Assembly (NCBI RefSeq): GCF_002192255.1
Contig: NZ_CP021768.1
Location: forward strand, 1,754,001 to 1,818,000
Direction: 5' to 3'
Source: Stenotrophomonas sp. WZN-1
GTDB lineage: Bacteria > Pseudomonadota > Gammaproteobacteria > Xanthomonadales > Xanthomonadaceae
DNA: 64,000 bases
The notes beneath the pieces are model-generated. The model did no database searches, was not told the DNA's origin, and worked only from the letters and a program-made list of their open reading frames with translations. Shown here piece by piece: positions 48,591-54,581 of the stretch (position 1 is its first letter; each line of letters begins with the position of its first letter). The translations under genes and the position numbers were made by a program.

Positions 48591-48854
48591 ATGGCGGACG
48601 GAAGGCGGGATACCCAACGGATGTTGTTCGGCGATCCGGGCCCGCCGGGCGCGGGACTGTCGGTGGCGGTCGTGGTGCTGCTGGTACTGGCAACGATGGC
48701 TGCCGCGGTCGGTTTCCTGCGCCTGCAGGATTCGATGCTGGGGCTGGGCCTGATCGGCGTCGCCGTGTTCCTGGCGATCGGCGCCCGCATCTGCCAGGCG
48801 CGCGATCAGCATCAGGCGTTGTATCGCCTGCTGTCACGGCAGCCGCCGCTGTAG
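48591..48854 (+). CDS. Small inner-membrane protein, two helices
   Basis: 87 residues. A Pro/Gly-rich N-terminus is followed by two hydrophobic helices (VAVVVLLVLATMAAAVGFL and LGLGLIGVAVFLAIGARI) and a short basic tail. GGGAGGACA precedes the ATG. I do not recognise the family. It stands alone between the VOC gene and the convergent nuclease-fold gene. Confidence 0.6.
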   Translation: MADGRRDTQRMLFGDPGPPGAGLSVAVVVLLVLATMAAAVGFLRLQDSMLGLGLIGVAVFLAIGARICQARDQHQALYRLLSRQPPL

Positions 48855-48873
48855 CTGCGGCTGCCGTGAGGGG

Positions 48874-49731
48874 TCAGTGCTTCGGCCAGTCCAGTTCGAC
48901 CACCAGCGGGAAGTGGTCCGATGGCAGCACGCCATCGATGCGGCGGTCATCGGTCAGGAAGCTGCGCGCATGGAAGCCGCGCACCAGCACCCAGTCCAGC
49001 TGCGCGGTGGCCTTGCCGGTGAAGTCGTGGAAGGTCAGTCGCGGGCCCTGCGGTGCCTTCACCTGGGTACGGGTGTCGTGCAGCAGATGGGTGAATGCCT
49101 TGTAGGTGTCACCGCCGGGCTCGCTGTTGAAGTCCCCGGTCAGCACCACCGGCAGGTCGGCAGGCAGGCTGGCCACGCGCTTGCCGATCAGCTCGGCACC
49201 CTTCACCCGGCGTGGTTCGTCCTCGTCACGGTAGGGCAGGTGGGTATCCATGAAATAGAAGCGGCGGCCGTCGTCGATGCGGCGGAACAGCGCCCAGGTG
49301 ACCATGCGCGGGTACAGGTTGCCCCAGGTGATGCTGCCGGGCACATCGGGCGTATCGGACAGCCAGAAGTTGCCTGATTGCTCGACCGCCAGCACCGTGC
49401 TGTCGTAGAACACGCCCATGTGCTCATCGCCGCTGCCGCCGCGGCGGCCCTCGCCGAACCAGCGGTAGCCGGGCAGGTGTGCGGACAGGTACTCGGCCTG
49501 CTCCTGCACCAGTTCCTGGGTGCCGATCACCGCCGGGTGCGCATCGAGGATGACCTTCACCATCGCGTCGCGACGGTCGGGCCATCGCTTGCCGGGCTCG
49601 GTATCGGCCGGGGTGCGCACATTGAACGACATCACCTTCAACGGCGCGGGGGCCGCAGCCCATGCGCTGGTCACAGGCAAAGCAAGTGCCAGCAGTGCAG
49701 ACATTACGGGGCGACGAAAACGCGACAACAT
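48874..49731 (-). CDS. Exported endonuclease/exonuclease/phosphatase-fold protein
   Basis: 285 residues from MLSRFRRPVMSALLALALPVTSAWA, a signal peptide. The EEP fold is clear: VMSFNVRTP, GTQELVQEQ (metal-binding Glu), MDTHLPY, LTGDFNSEPGG (D-x-N) and the C-terminal SDHFPLVVEL. Homologues act as phosphodiesterases or sphingomyelinase-like enzymes; the substrate here is unknown. GGAGGGATT precedes the start. It is divergent from the first P450-peptide unit. Confidence 0.85.
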   Translation of the reverse strand: MLSRFRRPVMSALLALALPVTSAWAAAPAPLKVMSFNVRTPADTEPGKRWPDRRDAMVKVILDAHPAVIGTQELVQEQAEYLSAHLPGYRWFGEGRRGGSGDEHMGVFYDSTVLAVEQSGNFWLSDTPDVPGSITWGNLYPRMVTWALFRRIDDGRRFYFMDTHLPYRDEDEPRRVKGAELIGKRVASLPADLPVVLTGDFNSEPGGDTYKAFTHLLHDTRTQVKAPQGPRLTFHDFTGKATAQLDWVLVRGFHARSFLTDDRRIDGVLPSDHFPLVVELDWPKH

Positions 49732-49859
49732 CGTGGAATCCCTCCATTCCATGAAAACGGTTTCACGGAGCATCGCACGGATTGCCGGTTCATGGCTGTG
49801 CGTGCGTTGGCGGTATCCGCCGGTCGCCGCAGCGTATTCAGCAGGGCCTTGACGGCGCA

Positions 49860-49892
49860 TTGACCCGCCCGCCCGGGCCTGCGTGCTAGAAC
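49860..49892 (+). promoter_or_regulatory. Possible promoter of peptide-P450 unit 1
   Basis: An extended -10 element TGcTAGAAC (49884-49892) lies 65 bases before the peptide start. A TTGACC at 49860-49865 is the only -35-like element, but the spacing of 21 is long. An interrupted repeat TGCCGG-N9-CCGGCA follows at 49898-49918. Weak evidence. Confidence 0.3.
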
Positions 49893-49956
49893 GGCGCTGC
49901 CGGCCATTGAACCCGGCACCGCAGCAACCATCAACGGAACCACAAGGAGCTGTGCC

Positions 49957-50058
49957 ATGTCACGATTGATTCGCGCCCTGCAGGTGTCGCTGAACCTGCG
50001 TTCGGACAATTCCACGCAGTGCATCCGTTCCAAGTATCGCTACTGGAATATCTTCTGA
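49957..50058 (+). CDS. Candidate P450-modified peptide precursor 1 (33 aa)
   Basis: A 33-codon gene with an ideal AAGGAG seven bases before its ATG. The N-terminal half MSRLIRALQVSLNL is basic and amphipathic; the C-terminal end is aromatic, SKYRYWNIF, with Y27, Y29, W30 and F33. It aligns with the 32-residue peptide at 53158, sharing M-x-R-x-x-R-A-L-x-V-x-L-N and a C-terminal Y/W-x-x-W-x-x-F. Both are followed by homologous P450 genes. This is what a ribosomally made, P450-cross-linked peptide precursor would look like: conserved leader and short aromatic core. One cysteine (C22) is present. An attenuator-type leader is the main alternative. Confidence 0.75.
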   Translation: MSRLIRALQVSLNLRSDNSTQCIRSKYRYWNIF

Positions 50059-50088
50059 CCGGAAGGACTCCACGTAATCGATGACATC

Positions 50089-50115
50089 GCCAGGGAAGGT
50101 CGATGATCTTCCCTG
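50089..50115 (+). promoter_or_regulatory. Perfect hairpin between peptide 1 and its P450
   Basis: CCAGGGAAG-GTCGATGAT-CTTCCCTGG: a perfect 9-bp stem in the 73-base gap. No T-run follows, so it may set the peptide:P450 ratio by partial termination, mRNA processing or protection rather than act as a full terminator. The second unit has a comparable hairpin at the same place. Confidence 0.6.
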
Positions 50116-50131
50116 GCATTGGAGGCAGGGC

Positions 50132-51358
50132 ATGGATGAGCGGGCAGCGGTTGCGGAAGTGGTTTCCATCGACGACCTGCTCGAACGCGTGCGTCGCGAA
50201 GGGCCGGTACTGCGCTTCAACAATGATGTTGTCGGCATCTTCGACCCGGCCCTGGCGGTCAGGATCGACAAGGCCAACACCGACCAGCACACCGTACCGG
50301 ATTCACTGATTGATTTTCTCGGCCTACGCAGTGGCAGCGACCGGGTTGCGTGGCGCGAGGTGCGGGCATTGCTGAGTGAGCAGGCCGGGCGGCTTGCCAG
50401 TCCCGGCCACATGCGCGACCTTTACACGCGCATGCACGGCTTCCTTGCCCAGCGCGCGGACAGGCCGCACGACCTCAGCGAACTGAGCTGGTGGACGATC
50501 TCGCAATCGCTGTTGCCGCTGCTGATCGATGGCCTCAGTCGTTCCGATGTCGATGCGCTCATCGGTGAGCAGAAGACCCGATACAACGCGATCGTGCTGC
50601 AGAACTTCTCGTTCTGGCGGCGGATCATCGACTTCCATCTTTCCCGCCGTGCGGCCCGCACGGTGTCGCGGCACATCCGGCGTCGTGCGCGCGAGACCGT
50701 GCCGCGCGAGGACTTCCTGCAATCCCTGCTGCCGCTGGTGCAGCGGGTCGGGGTGGACCGTGTTGCCTATCTGGTGTCGATGGTGCTGGCCGGCATGTCG
50801 GGCCTGCCGGGCATCACCGCGGCCAGCCTGCTGTACGCGATGCACCGTTTTCCGCACTGGCACGTGCGCATCCGTGAGGAAACCTCGGCGCTGAGCCTGG
50901 AGCAGCTGTACGCGCTGCCGATCAAGTCACTGCCGTGCACGTCGCGCTTCGTCAAGGAAACTCTGCGGCTGTGGCCGGGACTGTTCGCCCTGCATCGTCC
51001 GGCCTCGCACGATATCGATATCGAGGGCGTGTGCATCCGCAAGGGCGGGGCGTACGAGCTGTCGTCCTACTTCCAGCATCACTCGCCGGAGTACTGGCAG
51101 AACCCGGACAGCTTCGATCCTGATCGCTGGTTGCCCGAGCGACGCCAGGCCAACAAGGGCGCCTACGTGCCCTTTGGATTCTCCTCGCGGGCCTGCATCG
51201 GCAGTGCGGTCGGCCACGCGCAGCTGTTGCTGTTCTGCGCGCTGGTGACCCGCGATTTCGAGTTGACGGTACAGGATGAGCCCACGCCGTGGATGCAGCT
51301 GGAAGGCTTTGCCATCCCGGTCGATTTCATCGGTACGTTGACGCCGCGGCACACCTGA
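50132..51358 (+). CDS. Cytochrome P450, putative peptide cross-linking enzyme 1
   Basis: 408 residues. Heme-binding loop PFGFSSRACIG with Cys355 and Arg353; K-helix E276-T-L-R279; PERF-like FDPDRWLPERR. The second glycine of the F-G-x-G-x-R loop is Ser. The I-helix reads AGMSGLPG (220-227) where most P450s have A/G-G-x-D/E-T, so the acid-alcohol pair for O2 activation is missing. Start ATG 50132 has GGAGG six bases upstream; an ATG at 50081 would translate through the hairpin and is rejected. No ferredoxin gene is adjacent. Homologous throughout to the P450 at 53340. Confidence 0.88.
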   Translation: MDERAAVAEVVSIDDLLERVRREGPVLRFNNDVVGIFDPALAVRIDKANTDQHTVPDSLIDFLGLRSGSDRVAWREVRALLSEQAGRLASPGHMRDLYTRMHGFLAQRADRPHDLSELSWWTISQSLLPLLIDGLSRSDVDALIGEQKTRYNAIVLQNFSFWRRIIDFHLSRRAARTVSRHIRRRARETVPREDFLQSLLPLVQRVGVDRVAYLVSMVLAGMSGLPGITAASLLYAMHRFPHWHVRIREETSALSLEQLYALPIKSLPCTSRFVKETLRLWPGLFALHRPASHDIDIEGVCIRKGGAYELSSYFQHHSPEYWQNPDSFDPDRWLPERRQANKGAYVPFGFSSRACIGSAVGHAQLLLFCALVTRDFELTVQDEPTPWMQLEGFAIPVDFIGTLTPRHT

Positions 51359-51378
51359 CAATATCTGTGCTGCTTGGT

Positions 51379-52083
51379 TCAGTCCTCAATCTCACCACGG
51401 CGGCCTGCCGCGCGCACCGCCTGCGCGGTAGTGGCCACGCCGAGCCGTTGCCGCGCTCGCCGTAGATGGTTTTCCACCGTGCGTGCGGACAGCCCCAGCG
51501 TGGCCGCGATTTCGGCCTGGCGCCGACCAGCAGCCACCCAGCGCAGCACCTCGCGTTCGCGTGCGCTCAAAGCGCCTGTGGGAACATCCGCCGGCGCTTC
51601 GGCAAGCCGCCGCGCGGCACGGAAGGCTGACGCGCCGACCATTTCCAGCCGCAGGTGCGCGCTGGCGGACGCATCAATCGAGGTGCCGGCGAAGCTGACC
51701 GCACCTTCCAGGCCGGTCGGGCCGAACACCGGTACCTGCAACCCATGCAGGCCATTGCCACGCGGCTGCTTCACCACCTGGTAGCGTTCGCCGCGCACGC
51801 CCTGGCGCTTGCTCCAGAAGAACGGCGCAGTGCTGTCCAGTACATGGCGGTTGACCGGACAGGCGTGCAGGTACCGGGTGAGATCGGTATCACTGCCGTT
51901 GCCGAACCAGTCACCCTCGATCCAGTACACGCGCTGCGCGTCGCGCTCCAGCCCGGTTCCGGTGGCGAACACCAGCAGGCGGTCGTAGCCCAGTGGCGAG
52001 GCGGCGGCGCGCAGCACGCTGCCGACCGCGGCCAGTGACCGCGCCTGTTCCAGTTCCAGCAGCGCGGGCACCAGCGCAGGCAT
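51379..52083 (-). CDS. smoR: LuxR-type quorum regulator, SmoR-like
   Basis: 234 residues: an N-terminal autoinducer-binding domain (about 1-155) and a C-terminal LuxR helix-turn-helix (LSAREREVLRWVAAGRRQAEIAATLGLSARTVENHLRRARQRLG). There is no luxI-type synthase nearby, so it is a LuxR solo. It lies four bases behind hchA, the arrangement reported for SmoR of S. maltophilia, a solo that responds to foreign acyl-homoserine lactones; the symbol rests on that resemblance. Where LuxR proteins have a ligand-contacting Asp-Pro, this sequence reads ACPVN, so the ligand pocket may differ. Start MPALVPALLELEQ is preferred over a 20-codon extension into hchA. Confidence 0.8.
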   Translation of the reverse strand: MPALVPALLELEQARSLAAVGSVLRAAASPLGYDRLLVFATGTGLERDAQRVYWIEGDWFGNGSDTDLTRYLHACPVNRHVLDSTAPFFWSKRQGVRGERYQVVKQPRGNGLHGLQVPVFGPTGLEGAVSFAGTSIDASASAHLRLEMVGASAFRAARRLAEAPADVPTGALSAREREVLRWVAAGRRQAEIAATLGLSARTVENHLRRARQRLGVATTAQAVRAAGRRGEIED

Positions 52084-52087
52084 TGGC

Positions 52088-52960
52088 TCAGCGCCCGGCC
52101 AGCGCGTCGAGCAGCGTGCGCGCGGCCAGCTTGCCCAGCGCATTGCCGGCCAGCGGGCTGTCGCCGGTCAGCAGCAGGCGATCCTGCAGCACGCTGCCAT
52201 CAATGCCCTCGTTGACGATCTGCACGCCCTGCTGGGCCAGGCGTTCACCGAAGAACCAACGCAGCTGCCCCGGCATGTAGCCGATCTCCGGTGTCTGCCG
52301 GTCCATCGCGTCGGGGAAGGCACAGATGCGGTAGCCGCGGAACAGCGAGCCACCTTCGGCTTCATCGACGCCCGCTGCCAGCAGTGCTGCCGGGCCATGG
52401 CAGAGTGTGATGATGTGGCGCTGGCCAGCCATGGCCCATTGAAGCGCGGATTTCACTGCCGTGCTTTCAGGCAGGCCGATCAGTGCGCCATGGCCACCCG
52501 GAATGAAGATGGCGGCATAGTCCGAGTCGGCGCCCAGGCCAGCCACCACCTCGTCCAGCTGCAACGGCTGGCGGAAGCGCGCCTCGTAACGTTCGTACAG
52601 GGCGCCGATCTCGCGGTCCTCGCGCGGGAAGGCCCACCATTCGAACTTGACGGCGTTGCCGGACAGCGTCGCCACGTCGATATCGAAGCCAGCCTTGTCC
52701 AGGTGGTACATCGGCAGCAGGGTTTCCACCGGGTGGTTGCCGGTGGAGAACAGGTGGCCATTGGCGGTCGGCAGATAACGCTCGTCGGCGGCGATCATCA
52801 GCACCTTCCAGCGGCCATCGCGGCGCGCATCCGGATACTCGGCGCCGGACAGGTCGCTTTTGGGCGAGGTGAACTGCGACAGCGAATACGGAGACGGGAA
52901 GAAGGCATCGCGCTCGGCCGGATCGGGGCTGGGCTGGCGGCTGGGCTCTTGCGTGTTCAT
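52088..52960 (-). CDS. hchA: HchA (Hsp31), DJ-1/PfpI-family chaperone/glyoxalase III
   Basis: 290 residues, close to E. coli HchA. DJ-1/PfpI motifs: VLMIAADERYLPTANGHLFSTGNHPVETLLP, FIPGGHGALIGLPES and the nucleophile elbow in TLCHGPAALLAAG with the reactive cysteine. Family members act as holding chaperones and on methylglyoxal. Start ATG at 52958-52960 has an ideal GGAGGT upstream. Probably co-transcribed with the LuxR gene behind it; divergent from peptide unit 2. Confidence 0.92.
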   Translation of the reverse strand: MNTQEPSRQPSPDPAERDAFFPSPYSLSQFTSPKSDLSGAEYPDARRDGRWKVLMIAADERYLPTANGHLFSTGNHPVETLLPMYHLDKAGFDIDVATLSGNAVKFEWWAFPREDREIGALYERYEARFRQPLQLDEVVAGLGADSDYAAIFIPGGHGALIGLPESTAVKSALQWAMAGQRHIITLCHGPAALLAAGVDEAEGGSLFRGYRICAFPDAMDRQTPEIGYMPGQLRWFFGERLAQQGVQIVNEGIDGSVLQDRLLLTGDSPLAGNALGKLAARTLLDALAGR

Positions 52961-53075
52961 GCGGACCTCCGTTGGGGGAAAGTGAGCCCAGCATAGGAGG
53001 CCACGTGCGCAGGCGCGATGAGGGATTCCCCTCAATGGACCATCACCCGGATGCTGCATCGCGGCAGCGGCCCGG

Positions 53076-53104
53076 TTGGACAGCAGGATTATGTCGTGTT
53101 ATCT
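53076..53104 (+). promoter_or_regulatory. Sigma-70 promoter of peptide-P450 unit 2
   Basis: TTGGAC (53076-53081), 17-base spacer, TTATCT (53099-53104). The predicted start is near 53111, about 47 bases before the peptide start. Confidence 0.55.
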
Positions 53105-53110
53105 AGCCGG

Positions 53111-53129
53111 TGCCGGGATAATCCCGGCA
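53111..53129. promoter_or_regulatory. Perfect palindrome at the predicted transcription start
   Basis: TGCCGGGAT-A-ATCCCGGCA, 19 bp, immediately after the -10 element of unit 2. It is placed like a repressor operator. Unit 1 has a looser TGCCGG-N9-CCGGCA upstream of its peptide, but this motif resembles common intergenic palindromes of the genome, so shared regulation is only a suggestion. Confidence 0.45.
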
Positions 53130-53157
53130 TAACCACACAGCAAGCAAAGGAATGAAA

Positions 53158-53256
53158 ATGAAAAGATTCGCCCGAGCATTGCGCGTCACTCTGAATATCC
53201 ATCCGAACGAGAAGAGCAGTGTGTGGAATACTTGGCCGCTCTGGGTCGAGTTCTGA
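53158..53256 (+). CDS. Candidate P450-modified peptide precursor 2 (32 aa)
   Basis: A 32-codon gene with AAGGA six bases before the ATG at 53158; an ATG two codons upstream lacks spacing. N-terminus MKRFARALRVTLNI matches peptide 1 (M-x-R-x-x-R-A-L-x-V-[S/T]-L-N-[L/I]). The C-terminus SVWNTWPLWVEF places W23, W26, W29 and F32 at exact three-residue intervals. Such a W-x-x-W-x-x-W-x-x-F ladder in a leader-bearing mini-gene before a P450 points to an aromatic cross-linked peptide product. A Trp-sensing attenuator leader is possible but would not explain the conserved N-terminus. Confidence 0.78.
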   Translation: MKRFARALRVTLNIHPNEKSSVWNTWPLWVEF

Positions 53257-53260
53257 TCCT

Positions 53261-53275
53261 GCGGGGCAACCCCGC
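53261..53275 (+). promoter_or_regulatory. Small hairpin right after peptide 2
   Basis: GCGGGG-CAA-CCCCGC, a perfect 6-bp stem starting four bases after the stop codon. First of two hairpins in this intergenic gap. Confidence 0.45.
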
Positions 53276-53294
53276 GATTGAGCGGTAGCAAGAC

Positions 53295-53321
53295 GAAGGG
53301 ACTCGTCTTTCGAGTCCCTTC
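53295..53321 (+). promoter_or_regulatory. Perfect hairpin between peptide 2 and its P450
   Basis: GAAGGGACTCG-TCTTT-CGAGTCCCTTC: a perfect 11-bp stem without a following T-run, at the same relative place as the hairpin of unit 1. The stem sequences differ, so the fold rather than the sequence is kept. Confidence 0.65.
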
Positions 53322-53339
53322 CTGCCGGAGACGCACTGC

Positions 53340-54563
53340 ATGCAAGGGATGTCGAATGAAGGCAGCGCCATTGCTGCCGAGCGCCTGGCTGCGCGCGTGG
53401 AGCGCGAAGGACCGGTGCTGAAACTGGAAACCGGCGGCATCGGGGTGTTCTGCCCGGAGCTGGCTGGCAAGGTCGACAAGGAGAATTCCGAGCACCTGTT
53501 CGTGGTCGAGTCGCTGGCCGACCTGTTCCGCCGGCACGAACGCGTACGCTGGACCGAAGTGCGCAGCCTGATCGCCACGCGCAGTGCTGAGCTTACCGGA
53601 GCGCAGACCCTGGAGGCGCTGCAGTCGCGCATGCGGCGGGCGTTGGACGCACTGTGCGGGCGCGAGCTGGATGCCACGCCCGCCGTGTGGAAGGTGATGG
53701 CGCATCCGCTGGTGCCACTGGTGATCGACGGGCTCGACGCGCGCGGCACCGCGGCCATCGAACGCGCTCTGCATCTGCGCTACACCACCCAGGTCGAGCA
53801 GGTCATCCATCGGCGTCATCTGCTGCGCAACTTCCTCATCGGTCGTGGCGAATCGCGGGCAATCGCCGCCGAACTCAAGCGCCGGGTCCGCAGCGGACGT
53901 TCGCCGCTGGACTACGCGCAGTCATTGCTGAGCCTGCGCGAGCGCATCGGCCTGGACAAGGTCACCTACCTGGTCACCGTGCAGCTGATCGCCATTTCCG
54001 GCGTGCCCGGCATGATGGCCGCCTGCCTGCTGCTGGCGATGCAGATGCATCCGCACTGGCGCCAGCGCATCGAGGAGGAATTCGCACCGCTCTCGGATGC
54101 AGAGATCCATGCGCTGCCGATGGCCAGGATTCCCTGCACCATGCGCTTCCTGAAGGAAGTGATGCGGTTGTATTCCACGCCCTTCAACAACCGTCGCGTG
54201 GCCGCCTGCGATCTGCAGGTGGAAGGGCAGGCCATCGCCGAGGGCACGGTGTTCGAGCTGAGCTCGTTCATCCAGCATCGCTCGGCGAAGTACTGGGATG
54301 ACCCGCTGCAGTTCGATCCCGATCGTTGGCTGCCGGAGCGGCGCAAGCGCACCGCCGGCATCTATGTGCCTTATGGCTTCCCCACGCGTTCCTGCGTGGG
54401 ATCGGCGGTCGGCAACGCGCAGCTGGTACTGCTGTGCGCGCTGCTGGCGCGCGAATTCCGTTTCACGCCCAGTGCCGGCTACCGGCCCGAAGTGCGCATG
54501 GAGGGCTTCGCGATTCCCGCAGCACTGCACGGCACGTTCTCGCGGCGCACGGCAGGTGCCTGA
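53340..54563 (+). CDS. Cytochrome P450, putative peptide cross-linking enzyme 2
   Basis: 407 residues, homologous to the P450 at 50132 along its whole length (REGPVL near the start, FDPDRWLPERR, GSAVG after the heme Cys). Heme loop PYGFPTRSCVG has Cys352 and Arg350, with Tyr and Pro at the usual Phe and Gly positions; K-helix E273-V-M-R276. The I-helix reads AISGVPG (218-224), again without the acid-alcohol pair. Start ATG 53340 has GGAG nine bases upstream; an ATG three codons later is possible. It is convergent with the lipase-like gene, 18 bases away, so the unit contains only peptide and P450. Confidence 0.88.
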   Translation: MQGMSNEGSAIAAERLAARVEREGPVLKLETGGIGVFCPELAGKVDKENSEHLFVVESLADLFRRHERVRWTEVRSLIATRSAELTGAQTLEALQSRMRRALDALCGRELDATPAVWKVMAHPLVPLVIDGLDARGTAAIERALHLRYTTQVEQVIHRRHLLRNFLIGRGESRAIAAELKRRVRSGRSPLDYAQSLLSLRERIGLDKVTYLVTVQLIAISGVPGMMAACLLLAMQMHPHWRQRIEEEFAPLSDAEIHALPMARIPCTMRFLKEVMRLYSTPFNNRRVAACDLQVEGQAIAEGTVFELSSFIQHRSAKYWDDPLQFDPDRWLPERRKRTAGIYVPYGFPTRSCVGSAVGNAQLVLLCALLAREFRFTPSAGYRPEVRMEGFAIPAALHGTFSRRTAGA

Positions 54564-54581
54564 TCTGTCGGGGCCGGCGGC

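Noticed and set aside
50081..50131. ATG at 50081 as start of the first P450
   Set aside because: It has no ribosome binding site, would translate through the hairpin, and adds residues absent from the second P450; ATG 50132 has GGAGG at good spacing.
49957..53256. Trp/Tyr attenuator leader peptides as the sole explanation for the two mini-genes
   Set aside because: Not excluded, but the N-terminal halves are conserved in amino acid sequence, the hairpins lack T-runs and no amino acid biosynthesis gene follows, so a precursor role fits better.
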